From Cryptomeria japonica (taxonomy: Eukaryota; Streptophyta; Pinopsida; Cupressales; Cupressaceae), in contig NC_081410.1 of assembly GCF_030272615.1 (NCBI RefSeq), forward strand, positions 222,631,415-222,695,414: a DNA stretch of 64,000 nucleotides, written 5' to 3'. Below, in pieces: positions 34,235 through 46,180 of the stretch. The first letter of the stretch is position 1; each line of letters begins with the position of its first letter. The notes beneath the pieces were generated by a model. The model was given only the letters and a program-made list of their open reading frames with translations. It made no database searches and was not told where the DNA came from. Position numbers and translations under genes: made by a program.

Positions 34235-37200
34235 TGTTACCGCATCATTTATTCTTTCCGCCGAAAATGTTTCATAATTTCCTTTTTATGTTGGAGTCCT
34301 AGTTCATACCATATTACCTTGGTTCGAGTCTTTAAATGCGGTCTCAAGTCCTTTCTCTAGTCATTTTCATTCAAGTTCGGACAATTCGTTGTACTCCTTG
34401 AACGCGTCGAACCGTTCTGAACTACATTCAAGATGTTCATTGAGGTTCAATAGGTTCCGAAGTGTTCAGAAAAGGTTCTTCGTACTAACATTTTCTCTAA
34501 AGTTTTTGCAGCGGCTCTTTAATAAAGTTTTTCTTGTTCGGTGACATAATATTTGTGTTGAACCTGTTGAACTAAGTTCAAAGGGCTCAAATATGTTCAA
34601 TGTGTTCAACACGGCAAAGTGGTCAATAGTTTGACGCAACATACATCTTGAACTACTTGAACACTCAAGAAGTTGGTTCAAGATGTTCACACAGGTTCGA
34701 TGCTGGTGGGTCCCATGGTTTCAAATGTTTCAGGAAGTGCATTTATTGCTAAATACAGACAGGCAGAACCATATTGTAAAGTGATGTCGTTCTTTGGTTT
34801 TTTCAAAGTAAGTGAACGTTGCGGGAACTGATAGTTTCTTAAAGTACGCCCGCATGCATTCAATGCATGCGTGCTGGGGTCTAATCTATCAATTTGCCGC
34901 ATTCAGAATGAAATTGTGAAATCATTGCATTTAATGTGTCTGCATTATTACCTTTCTTTATAAGGTATGAAAATCATTTGTGTTCTGCATTTGCTCTTGT
35001 TGTTGGATTTGTGTTTATATTGTCCCTGGATAGGAGTTTTTCTTGCTGATAGATGTCGTCCAATTATACAGCTGTGAAGGTGAGTTTTTCCCTTATTCTC
35101 TCCAATGATTTCCCTTGCATTTTCTCTCATACAAAGGTTTGGTTTCATTGCAATCAAGTTTGGGTTTCTTGATTACAAATCATGAAGTCCACCCTGCACT
35201 TGTTTGGAAACGTCTTTAGCATGGCGTCCACAGAAGCCATAGTTAGTGATACTGACCTCAAGGGTGAGAACCTTGAAGATTTGAAAGAAAGGGTGTTCAG
35301 GGGTGTTGATAAGTCTTTCTGTATAGAGATTTTGATTAGTGGACTTTTAGAAGCTGCAGCCTTTCCTCCGGCAATCCCTTGTCTAGAGCTTGTTCGGGAG
35401 TGTATTGCCAGGTACGACCCTGTATCTGAAACCATCAAAAGGGATAATGGTGAAACCCTTCTCGCCATTAACCGCAAAGTGATTGCTTTGGTGTTCAAAA
35501 TACCAAATTATAAGTTTTCTAATTTCTCCCCTGTTCAGTCAATTAGTGAGTTCAATGCGGATAGAGCTGGACACAGGAATAATGTAGCGAAGTACTGGTT
35601 GAAAGTCCCTCAGAGAGGTGGTTCTAGAGGTTCTGTCGAAGCTTATAGCTTTGATGATTGGATATATTGCTACGTACAATTAGTTCTGGAAGGAAAACAA
35701 TATCTGGATTGGGTGGAGTTAATCGCTGATTCGATGAAAGAGCAGTTGAGTCTAGTCAAGCAATTTCAACAAAATTTCTTCATGTCCTCGTATCTTTTGT
35801 ATTGTCTGGCCTGTGTTAAGGAGTTAATAGGCATACCCAAGCAGCCCACTGAGGAAGATGTTCCGGTGTATGAGTTTTATCCAATGCTACAAAAGGACAA
35901 TGCCCTACAAGATTTCAGAAGGGTACATAATGCATTCCTGGGCAATATGTGTCATGAACTGAAAGGTATAAAAGCCAAACAGATTTCAGATGAGGCGCAA
36001 GCTTTGATTAAGAAGTTCGGAAGCTTTTACATCCAGTTTCCACGCTTTTGCTATATACGAGTGGGAGGCTTTGAAGAGGAACCCTTCAAGCTTCCACATT
36101 TCTATTTTGATTGTTTTGTCCTAGTAGAAGTATGCAAACAACTGACTTCCGTGGTCAAGAAGGCACTACCAGGGGAAAAGTGGGAAGGTCATTTTCTAAT
36201 ACATTTGGGAGTGTTATCCTGTAATTCAATGTCTGATGCACTAAGTATAGGAGCAGACCTTCGAAATTATAATTTCTCTCTGTATGCTGAAAGAAAAGGG
36301 TTTGACAACAAAGGATTTTCTCGGAGACTTGGTTTAATGGCTTACCTTCCCACACCACAGTTAGAAGATTTCTGGGAAGACTGTTCTGATGAACTTGAAG
36401 TCTTGAAAAGAGAAAATATGAGACTGGTGCTGGAACAGGTTATTTCTCTGCAAATAAAGATAGATATTAATGTGCTTGAAGAAGATTATCTTGAACTGTT
36501 TGAACCAGGGTATTTAGCCCATGCAGAGACTGGAATGCCCCCAATTAATTGGGATGATGACGAAAATGATGACATTCAATCGAGAACCGAACGAGTTCTA
36601 GACAGAATAGTGGCATGGGTGACCAAGAAGAAAGCAATGAAGCCAGATGCCAAGCCTCTTTCTACGAGAAGTATGTCTTCACCAAAACATCCTTCTAACA
36701 GTGCTCCTGTTCATGCAGGTAGGGAAATAAAGTCGGCCTAGCCTAGACGCAGACCTAGCGCAACTCTGGATTTCAGTACCCCTCGGCATACTCGATCACG
36801 TAGTGTCGCCCAGAAGAGGATGGATCAGGTCAAGGATATGGGGGCCATAGATGCCATACTTGAAGCTCAGATCTTTGAAATTGAAGATTTGGATGGTGAA
36901 GTTGCTTGTGCTCTAGACTCTCAAATGGTGACTGTAGCAATGACACCACCCCCAAAAATGATTGAAGGAACTTCTCATTCTGCTGCGACTCCTAAATGGT
37001 TAACAACCTCAGTGAACAAGAAAAGGAGCTCTCTTCCTGTGACCATTCCAATTCAGGAGATGGTTGCCAAGTAGTCTGAGAAGAATCCATGGCCAAAGAG
37101 GTTCAAGACCATCACACACCTAAACAATGACGAGGAAACTTGTAAGTGGATGACAGAAATTGCTTCTTACAAACCGAGAGATGAGAACAAAGAGGCCAGT

Positions 37201-39126
37201 TCTAATGATTTTGAAATAACAAAAATAGAATTGGGAATGATGAGCAGGGATACAGATAACCATTTTTTTCAAGTGTCAGCGAAGAAGATGCTTACCCGGT
37301 CAGAGAAGGATGGACAGGAGAAAAGAGAACTTAAAAGACATATAAGTGTTTTGGCTCAGTTCATTGAGAGCATCAGTTTCCTTGGAGCAATGCCAATATC
37401 CCATGCCACTGAGAATTTTGACCCAACTTCTCCGGAAAATAGGAAGTTGATGGATCAAGTTCAACGGGCTAAGAGCATCGCTGAAGCAGTTGAAAAATGG
37501 ATTGAACAAGTAATCAAAGATGGTGAAAAATACATTACCGACTCCCAGAAGTTGTGTGATGAGGTACAGGGCCTGATTTCTGAAATCCAAAATCAACTTG
37601 TACCATGGGAGAAGGAAGAGCACAAATGGCAAAATGTCCTGCCTTTGTTTACCAAAATCGAAGAGTATGGAACTGCCAGATTTCTAACTGAACATTCAAT
37701 CAAGTTGGTATCTGATGAATGCCAACTTTTCATGCTTAAGAAAACTATCATGTGGCAGGTGCTCACCTTTAAGTCGGTAATTGTGGATGCGAAAACATCC
37801 GTCTATGAACTCCAGGATTTGCAGAGCAGTATTGTCAAAGATAATAAAGTGGTTAATCCCGATTATGACTGGGAACTAGGAATCTATGGGGCAAGTACAC
37901 AGGAAGCTGTCAAGTCATTCCAGTTGAACATGGAGAAGATCAGAGTTAGGAGTAGTTTCACACCGGAGGATATAACCAAAGTGGCTAGGATCGAATCAAT
38001 GGTATTCATTGGGAATGATCAGTTGCCGAAGCACTCAGAGAAAATGGTGCAACACAGGTGGAATAAAGAGGTGGCAAAGGCAAAGCTTAATGCAATGAAA
38101 ATCCCAAGCCAATCAATGATCCAAGAACTCATGGCTGCTCATGACACTCTCGAAGACGGAGAAGAGGGTGATGATGAGATATAAAATAATGTATCCGCTT
38201 TGGGCTTGTTTTCTTTATTTTTAAAAGCAAAACATTTTTCATAGTTATGCAAAAACTTTGGGACAACTGTCCCAAAATACTTTCTATTGGTTTTGTAACT
38301 GTTTTATCGGGGAGTGGTCGGGTTTTCAGGGAGACCCCCCCATTTAGACTATAAATTAAGTAGAATCGATGGTAGAAGGGTTAGATTTTTAGTAACTAAT
38401 TTTAAAGAAAACTGGAACGTGTGTTTGTTTTTGTATTTTCTCATTCCTAATCAAAGGAGGAATCAGATGGTTGAAATCTGTGGTGGAAAAAGATTAGCAG
38501 ATATATTGGTATGTCTTTGATTACATAAAGATATATATATGAAATCTGGTGATATTGTTTTTGGGGAGAAGAAAGATCTGTGAATTTTGAATCTGAGTGG
38601 ATAACTTGTCTTTGCATATGTTCATCCGATCAGGAAAGAGTATTTGATTATTTCATTGCAGTTTTTCATTATCCCTCTGATGTTCTTTCCTTTTAATGTG
38701 TTGTTTACTCTAGAAAAGATTCATGTTTGTGGGTGCATTCATTTTCCCTGAATCTATTCATCTTTATTTGGAAGAAGTATATTGAACTTTGTTTCAGTTA
38801 CTGTAATTACATACTTTGAAAATTAAGAAGATAGTTTCCGTTATTTATGAGATATGAAGAAAGTTATAGCCTTTCATCCAAGAATGATATAGGCAGCCTT
38901 ATACGCTTTCTGGTTAAAAGCTTTCATTTTGGATATAAATATAAAAAAACAAAAACATACTTTATGAAAAATCTAGATAGGGAGCTGTACCTAGGCAAAA
39001 ATTCAGAGGGAGGTGATTGAACAAATGCCGACCCAACTATTTAGTGAACCATTTGTTCTTAAAAGAAGGTAACAGAGTCCTAAAATTAATCATTTGAATG
39101 CAAAGAGCAAAATCTGTTCACTAACA
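34235..39126 (+). repeat. 3' LTR of element A (4892 bp)
   Basis: Starts TGTTACCGCATC and ends TTCACTAACA, followed by TSD AGTTG. It is colinear with the 5' LTR; the 75-bp length difference is one in-frame deletion in the long frame (near 35628). The U3 motif cluster (about 34371-34700) and TATA-like box (34957) are kept. The last 940 bp (38185-39126) are non-coding. Confidence 0.92.
35182..38184 (+). pseudogene. LTR-encoded protein of element A, 3' copy
   Basis: The same protein as at 24206-27283, here 1000 codons in one frame with two stops (TAG 36739, where the 5' copy has CAG; TAG 37072, where it has TAC). It is open across the three stops of the 5' copy. A 25-residue in-frame deletion follows GGSR at about residue 150 and is flanked by short AGAGG/CTAGA similarity. 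Because each stop is private to one copy and LTRs are identical at insertion, the parent frame was fully open. If the 3' LTR promoter fires, this copy could be expressed without gag-pol. No known domain was recognised. Confidence 0.85.
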
Positions 39127-39131
39127 AGTTG

Positions 39132-40250
39132 GAAATGTTGAGATTGGGATTGAAACACATACTGAAAATCAACTGATCCCTAGACACTGGAAAGGAAGAT
39201 ACCACTGATGTACACAGTGAGAAACCTACTGAGCAACTGGCTACTGATAAATCTGTTGAGATACCGGTAGTAGACAGTTCAGAGGTACATACAGAAAAAT
39301 TGATAGTTGACACTGAGACACAATAAGAGAAACCGATAGAGGCACATTATGAGAAACATGAAGAGGAAAAGGTTCAGACAGAGACAGTGCCACTGGCAAT
39401 AACTGAGAAACCCTAACCTTTTCTAGTAGAAATGCAAACTCAAACTGACCTACCAGATGTCAACATAAGTAAAGAGGTTACTCACATTGGCAGATTGCAG
39501 ATCGCTAAGGCAGTTGGACAATCATCTGGTTCGTCCTTAACAAAATTTAGATCGACAAATGTTAGAGAGGTATTATTAGATTCCATCAAGAAGATCACAG
39601 AGTGTAATGCACAGGCTTATAAGGCTACTCATGACACTATTCCTTTATTGAAATTGATTACACCCAAGTGTAATGTGGAAAATAAAGATTCTTTGAGTCA
39701 ACTAGACACATTGTGTAAATACACCACTGACAATCTTTTGACAGTTGATCAGATTAATGAGGAGACATTCAGTGAGAAAATGAACAAGGAAAAAGAAAAA
39801 TTCTTTGAAGAGACAATAAAGAAGTGCATGGAACACATTGGCACCCTTTTACTGGCACTAAATAAAACTTTAACGGAATTCAAGGAGTTGTACAGAGACA
39901 CCTGCAAGACCGATCTTCTGACAGTGGATATTGACAAGGAAATTAGCATAGCACAAAAGGAAATAAATGATATAGATAACAATCTCATTGGTTCATCAGA
40001 ACCCATATCAGTTATAGAGCAAGAGGTAGCAGGTTTTAAGGAGAAACTTGAGAAATTGGAAAAGGAGAAGGAAAGAATAAAATACAAGGCTAAGAAACTT
40101 AAATGTAGACATGGTCCAAAGCTAGACATCCTCATCTCTTTTTGAAAAGATATTTCTAAGGCTCTTGTTCTAGGACTTAAGACACTAGAAGAGCAAATGC
40201 ACATACTCACCGGTACCATCCAAATGATTGAAGCATATTGAAGGATAGTG
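39132..40250 (+). pseudogene. Element B ORF2, C-terminal part
   Basis: Resumes after the nested element with a Thr/Glu/Pro-rich, low-complexity segment holding several stops (39132-39430). The frame 39432-40145 follows: a Ser/Thr-rich lead, then helices with IPVVDSSEV, VLLDSIKKITECNAQAYKA, LSQLDTL and a long coiled coil (EKLEKLEKEKERIKYKAKKL). The same tail is in element F (62337-63191, minus strand), where it is better preserved. The function is unknown; the coiled coil suggests self-association or binding to particle proteins. Confidence 0.75.
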
Positions 40251-40377
40251 AAAGGTTCACTAACAACTTGAATTTTGCATTAGCGGATCTATATCATATT
40301 GTAACCCACCAGTTATAGAGATCCTCAGAAGAACTACACTCAATTGACATTAATTGACAACCTTTGTCATTGATGCC

Positions 40378-40559
40378 AAAGGGGGAGTAGTACAATGAGA
40401 AAAATGATTGGCAAAAATGATTGGCAGAAGACATCATCTGCTAAGGGGGAGCACACAATTTTGGAGCACATAGTTTTGACAGATTTTTGGACAACACATT
40501 TTTGGATACAATTTTGACTTTTTCTCATGAGTTTTGCCATCAATGCCAAAGGGGGAGAT
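40378..40559 (+). promoter_or_regulatory. Polypurine tracts of element B
   Basis: Three GGGGGAG tracts, near 40378-40387, 40443-40451 and 40548-40559. The last, CCAAAGGGGGAGAT, touches the 3' LTR and is identical to that of the Sirevirus at 11157. Confidence 0.82.
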
Positions 40560-41345
40560 TGTTGGCAAATGCACACTCCAATGATAAATTGTAGGTGATT
40601 GAAGGTATTGTCCTTGATGGAAACCTTACAATCCTATGGAACCAACAGGCACCGACACAGGCACAGACACAGGCACAGACACTGGCAGCGGCAGTGACAA
40701 AGATGATTACCAGCACCCCAGCCGACAGGATTTTGTTTATTATATTTTGTATTTATTTGTAAAATCTTTTTGTAAAGCCGACAATGCGAATTGTAATAGG
40801 ACTCATATAAGTATGAGATCTTGTAGATCATTTGAAAAAAGGAAGTGGATTGTAATAGGCAGATGCGATCATGCGAATATTAAGGCAGATTTTGGAATAA
40901 GGTTTATGGAAGTTGTATGAGCTTAAACCGGTACTGAACCTGGCATAGCAAATGCTGAACCAAAGTAGTACATGATATTGGATTTGCATAATCCAATTTT
41001 GTAAGTCAGTGAGACTTCCCTTTTGTATTTAAGCAGTGAGCTTTAGGCAGTTGGCCTTCCTACATGTGTAGGCCCCTATTGTAAGTAATAATCATTTATT
41101 GGCCAGTGAGTGAATATTGTGGGTCACAAGTCCCACCAAGGTTTTTCCCACACTAGGTGTCCTTGTTAAAAATATTGTGTTATGGTGTGCTTTCTATGTT
41201 GTGGTTATTGATCTTATTTACTTCATTATTTCTGGTTTACCGGTACACTATTTTGGAATGCAATTTGTTTAATAAGATTAGAAAATCTATTAACTGGTAA
41301 GATACTGATTCACCCCCCCTCTCAGTATCTTTGGGAATGCTAAAA
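40560..41345 (+). repeat. 3' LTR of element B
   Basis: 786 bp from TGTTGGCAAATG to GAATGCTAAAA. The last bases have drifted from CCTAACA. The TSD AACAC follows at 41346-41350. Confidence 0.9.
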
Positions 41346-41350
41346 AACAC

Positions 41351-43982
41351 AACCATCAACACATAAACATCAAACATCAACACATGAACACTAGATTTGC
41401 ATGGAAAACCTAAATAGGGAAAAACCACAGTGAGAATATAACTCACAATATGAATAACAATGTTTATAGTATGTTAGGCATACAACCAAGTAGCACCAAC
41501 ACTTGAAGGACTTGCGGAATTAAGGTGCACAACCTTGGCAAGATACAAAGAGGACTTGCATAGCTAAAAAACACTTCTTCAGGACAAGATACAAATGGCT
41601 GCCAAAGGACTCACTGTCAATCAACAATAAATGAAATAGCTGAATTGAAATTCAGTAGGATTCTATTGATAATGAAATTATCCTTGAATAAATGAATTAG
41701 GTGACCAACATCATGTCAAACATCTATGATATTCTTCATTATTTCAACACACTATCTTATATAATATATCACCTTCAAAGCTCTTCTCAAACTAAATTTG
41801 CCATCACCAAAATCTCAAATATTTTTGCAAATCATTCACATACACTTCTCACAATATTCACTTCTCATCAACACACTTTCCATTCATCTGCACATCTTAA
41901 ATATGATATACAATATTAAAAACCTAATTAAGGACCAACCAAAATAGAATAAGCAATATTATACAAATTAAGACAGTTTAACCTAAAACAATTAGATTGG
42001 TCCACTCCAAAAGTAAGAGTGAACTAAAACATATCACAATATATCCTTCATGATTGATCCAACAATCTATTGGAATTTCATTAAGTTCGTTGGTATGATG
42101 ATATTGAGAAGGTTGTTGGAGATTGATGATATAATTGATAAAGGATGATTACTGTCTTAATAATATTATTTTGTCATTGATGTCAAGCAATTGATTTTCT
42201 GATTCAGTATGATGTTGCCATATCTTAAAGAGTATGTTTTGATGAGTATAAAGATGTCGGTAAGTGACATAGAAAGAATGTGAAAATGAAGGGGAGTAAT
42301 AAGTTATTCAATGGGCAACTGTTACCGAGTTAGATAGTGATGAGATTATGTTATTTTGATTGTTTTGATATCCTATATATGTGTATTCGAAGACTGAATA
42401 AGAAGGAGAAAAGATTTCATGTAATAAAATGAGTAAAGGTTTGATACTGTTCTATTTTACCGAGCAAGGAGCTAGTCGGTAAACACCAAGGTTATCAGTG
42501 TCAGTTAAAGAAGAAAGAAGTTACTGAGTAAAGTTCAGTATTTACCAAGTATCAACCGAGCAGTAACAGAATGCATTGGATGAATAAATACATTATTAAA
42601 TGAAGGATGCCAATGAGCTGGATATTTATAGAAGATTGGAATGTCCTGCAAGAAGTTTGTTAAGGATCAACGACAATGAAAATTCAAGAGTTAGATCTAC
42701 AACACAGATTGAACGGTCATAACCGAGCACAAGTACCAAGGAAGGGATACAAGTTTCAAGGCAAGATAAAAAAAATTTCAGTTCGAAGGATTCAATGAAC
42801 CTAGTCAAGTTTGAAAATCTGATGGCTAAGATTAATCATGGGAAATGTGATTAAGAAGATTAAGCAGTTAGAAATTGTTTATAAATAAGGAAAAGTTGAT
42901 GAACAATGAAGGTGGGAAAATAGAAGAGCAGTGATACTACAGAGGTGATTACCAAGTATAGAAGATTGAAGATCTGACTGAAGAACAGAGTGAGAAGCCC
43001 AGCAAGGAGGAAGACAAGTCTTATGACAAGATTATTTTGAGCACATAGAGTCTTCTTTAACATTTCAGATGTGAAGTTGCAGATATATTTTATTACTGTT
43101 ATTTATTTTTGGAAGTGACAGGAAATCTCTTAACCGAGTGGACCTAACAGTCTTATTTGTAAATCCTCTAGCAAGGTAACATTCTGAATGAGTGTTTGAA
43201 ATCCTTTGACAAGGTCACTTCTAACCAAGTGCAAGATTCTAATAGATCTGAGGGAAATCCCTTGACCAGGTCACATCTAGCAATGTGTTTATGTAATCTT
43301 TAACAGGATTGGCTTTTAACGGAGCATACTCTAGAAGTGTATATTTTCTTAGTGGGTCCAAAATCCCATAGTGGTTTTTCCCTATTTGGGTTTCCGTGTT
43401 AAATCTGGTGTTAAATGTGTTTTGATGTTTCAAGTTTATCATTTTATGAGTTTGAATGATTTACAGTCATAGTTGCATATCAAGTAAATTCTACTGAGGT
43501 TGAATCTAAAGAATATATTGCATTGTGAGTTTATCTGATTCACCCCTTCCTCTCATCTAACTAACACAATTTGCACATGCTAAGACATAATCCAAAGGGT
43601 GTTACAAAGTGTAATGTGTAGAAATAATTAACTAAATGGATACACGACCACTTTCAATGCAAGATACTCCATGTGGATCTCCACACACAAAGGTGAGACC
43701 CAAATTAATATCTCAACACAACTTTCAACACATATCCAAACCAAAAGAGGAGATCCATTAAATCACCATACAATTTGTAACATATTTAGAGGGCACCAAA
43801 ATCATTCCAGACCATCCCAAATATAGGATGACGCAACCAACCCCTAATGAATATCCGAACCAACATCCATATAGATAACCGAGGTCTAACAAAGCATATC
43901 TGGACCAACATCCATCTAGATAACCGGGTTTGACATAAATGACAACAATACAAGCTCATGCTATCAACAAACTCCACCAATA
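41351..43982 (-). repeat. 3' LTR of Sirevirus G, interrupted
   Basis: Starts on the minus strand with TTGGTGGAGTTTG just after a polypurine tract. Its far part (41351-42113) includes the common copia LTR phrase reading GGTTTTTCCCTATTTAGG on the minus strand. Element H occupies 42114-43566. The exact far end, next to element B, is unclear. Confidence 0.6.
42114..43566 (+). repeat. Copia-type LTR H, probably solo
   Basis: 1453 bp from TGTTGGAGATTG to ATCTAACTAACA, with the copia LTR phrase GTGGTTTTTCCCTATTTGGG near 43370. No internal region follows. The 5-bp flanks (AAGGT, CAATT) do not match, so one edge may be misplaced or rearranged. Confidence 0.6.
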
Positions 43983-44227
43983 TCCCCCTTTGTCATTGAT
44001 GGCAACACCAATAAACAATAACACCAATGAAAAATTGATAATGATAATCTAACAACAACTCTCTCTCACAATATCACAACAATTCTCTCTCCCCCTTTGA
44101 CAACAATGACGAAGAGTTTTTATAAATGATACTGACCAACTCACATCACTACTCCCCTTGAGAGTAGAAAAAAAATCAATCCAGGAGACAAAGATAAGTG
44201 CTAAGTCTCCCCCTAGAAAGATGAACC
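43983..44227 (-). promoter_or_regulatory. Polypurine tracts of Sirevirus G
   Basis: C-rich runs near 43983-43992, 44088-44098, 44152-44160 and 44205-44214 read as GGGGGA-type tracts on the minus strand, another instance of the Sirevirus array. Confidence 0.7.
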
Positions 44228-44340
44228 ATTGAAAATACATTGATTTAGAAAAGGGAGGGGAAATAACCCCTAACTTCTTCTTGAGATACTCAAAAATATC
44301 CCTTGTCAAAGCCTTGGTAATAATGTTTGCTATCTTCTCT
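44228..44340 (-). pseudogene. Sirevirus G RNase H, C-terminal end
   Basis: The minus-strand frame reads EKIANIITKALTRDIFEYL and ends shortly after KLGVISPPFSKS. It is the continuation of the frame at 45563, displaced by the solo LTR. Confidence 0.82.
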
Positions 44341-44345
44341 AATGT

Positions 44346-45557
44346 TGTAGCATCCTAAATTATACTCTTGTACTCCCTTACAATTTGGTCCACATTTGGG
44401 CACTCATCTTAGCATTCATGTCCCAAAGCTAGAATAAGACCTAATTCTACTCACACCATTCAAATATAGCCTCCTTTTCTCTTCGCACATCACATGGCCT
44501 CTTTGTTCTAGCCCTTAAAAGGGGTAGGGCGGGTTCTTGGTGCCATGTTCCTCAATGGGACCAGGGCATGGCGCCTTGGTCTTCTTAATTGGGACCTTAA
44601 TTTGGCTCCTCTTAATGGTCACAATAAGATAGCAGGAATATGATCTCCATGTCAGCCTATGTTAGAAAATTAAGATGTTTTTCGATGGGCAAGTATAAAA
44701 GGAGGTTCATCCCTCTCTTTTCATTATCACAGGATAATCATAAGGAATCCAATCAATCCATATTCAAGAAATCTATCATTTAAGCATTGAAGCATTCATC
44801 ATCAAGCATTTCTAGAGATCTTCAAGGCTGCATATTCTTCATTTATGAATTGTGGAGCAACATTAGATCATTCATATGCAAGCATGCATGTGTTATTAGG
44901 GTTTTGTTATGTTCATGCCATTTCATGCAACATATATGGTTACATTCAATAAGAAAAGCAACATTATTAGTCATTGAAAAACTAAGGTATATCTTTCCAT
45001 CATTTATTTCAGTATTTACAATATTTCATTCAAGGTTAATTCCTAAAACAGGGTATGACTTAGGCAAACCCCTATTCCCAACCAATTTTCCCTTTTTTTG
45101 TGTGTAGGAAGCATGTACATAGATATGATCTTCAGAATAAGCATTATTTACAATGATGAATAGATCCCGCATGGGAGTGTGAAAAGTTCAGAGGACTAGG
45201 GTGACCAGCACCATGGTCTCGACATTTTAGGAGATCTTTACGAGAACAAGACTGGATCTGCTTACATTGCTCAAATCCAGGTTTTTGGCTCAATCTGATG
45301 ACTGCAACTTACTATTTCTGCATTTTCATATTCATTTCAACACATTTACCCTAATTTCAAAAATTCAACTAACAAAAGAGGGTTTATTAATTTAGATCAT
45401 CAAAATCCCCAATCCAATCAAAATCCTTAGTCCTAATCCTTGCTGGTTTGTGACTAGATGTATTGGATTAGAATCCTCTTTTGAATGTAATGGTCACTAA
45501 GTCATAAATTCATGGTTTCTTCCTTCTATGATGGAAATCCTATTTTCTATAATTACA
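44346..45557 (+). repeat. Family C solo LTR (C-1) with TSD
   Basis: 1212 bp from TGTAGCATCC to ATAATTACA, with TSD AATGT (44341-44345 and 45558-45562). Removing it restores the RNase H frame of G (LEYIFT to LEKIANII). A TATAAAAGGAGG promoter-like box lies near 44693. Orientation is taken from C-2, where gag follows on the plus strand. Confidence 0.88.
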
Positions 45558-45562
45558 AATGT

Positions 45563-46180
45563 AAAAATGTATTCTAGTCTGACCTATTTCTCTACAACCT
45601 TCTCTCTCAAGAAATGATAATGGATTGAAATATGTTTAGTTCTTGAATGCATAACTGGATTGTTTGAAATGTTTATAGCACTAGTATTATCACACATAAT
45701 AGGAATAACTTCATCATACACTACTTTGAAATCCTTAAAAGTTTGCTTCATACCAAAAAATTGAGTGCAACAAGATGTTGTGACAATATATTCAGCTTTT
45801 GTAGTGGATAATGATACCAATTCTTGTTTCTTACTCATACATGAAATAAATTTGTCTTCCAAAAAGAATGCACCACCATTGGTACTTTTGCTATCATCAA
45901 CACTTCCGATACAATCAGTATCTATATATGTTGTCAACATGAAATCTCCATCCTTCTTGTACCATACGCCAAAATCCCAAGTTCCTTTCAAATATCTAAA
46001 AATCCCCTTCACTACTTGATCATGATTTTGCTTTGGTCTAGCTTGAAATCATCCAACCAAGCATAAAAATTACATAATATCTGGTCTAGAAGCGGTAAGA
46101 CATAACATTCCTCCAATCATAGATCTATACTTTTTCTGATCAATATTTGAAGATGTATCATCTTTGCCTAACTTGCATCC
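45563..46180 (-). pseudogene. Sirevirus G end of reverse transcriptase and RNase H
   Basis: The minus strand from 46180 reads the end of reverse transcriptase (KKYRSMIGGMLCLTASRPDI, stop, then VVKGIFRYLKG). The frame 45584-46012 is RNase H: DDSKSTNGGAFFLEDK, LVSLSTTKAEYIV, IMCDNTSAINISNNPV and HSRTKHISIHYHFLREKV. The TDxD-type Asp (YIDTDCIGS), the Glu in TKAEY and the Asp in CDNTSA are kept. An in-frame stop follows VVEK. It continues at 44340. Confidence 0.88.

Larger units (their letters stand above)
23259..39126 (+). mobile_element. Tat-like Ty3/gypsy element A with protein-coding LTRs
   Basis: A complete 15,868-bp insertion in ORF2 of element B, with TSD AGTTG (23254-23258 and 39127-39131), LTRs of 4967 and 4892 bp, a primer site and gag-pol. 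Pol order is protease, archaeal-type RNase H, reverse transcriptase, degenerate Ty3 RNase H, integrase. The Cys/His gag motif and the second RNase H point to the plant Tat (Ogre-type) lineage. Each LTR contains a frame of about 1000 codons. Point stops in gag, pol and both LTR frames make it inactive, but indels are few, so insertion is moderately young. Confidence 0.9.
18737..41345 (+). mobile_element. Non-autonomous Sirevirus-like element B, split by element A
   Basis: Both LTRs, a primer site, polypurine tracts and the 5-bp duplication AACAC (18732-18736 and 41346-41350) delimit it. Subtracting the nested element and its TSD (23259-39131) leaves about 6.7 kb. The internal region encodes two proteins, a coiled-coil/zinc-knuckle ORF1 and a long ORF2, and I see no protease, reverse transcriptase, RNase H or integrase. 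This fits the TR-GAG or LARD type of non-autonomous element. Its cis signals are those of Sireviruses, so a Sirevirus presumably supplied the enzymes in trans. A second member is at 61384-64000. Confidence 0.85.
41351..46180 (-). mobile_element. Sirevirus G, minus strand, cut by three insertions
   Basis: On the minus strand: end of reverse transcriptase (46180), RNase H, polypurine tracts, then the 3' LTR (43982 downward). It is interrupted by LTR-like H (42114-43566) and a family C solo LTR (44346-45557). At 46181 its pol is cut by the family C element, so its 5' part probably lies beyond the right edge of the window. Confidence 0.82.

Noticed and set aside
39127-39131. AGTTG as part of element A
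   Set aside because: It matches 23254-23258 exactly and follows the LTR end, so it is the target-site duplication.
42109-43571. Clean target-site duplication for LTR H
   Set aside because: Flanks AAGGT and CAATT do not match, so I did not claim a simple solo-LTR event.
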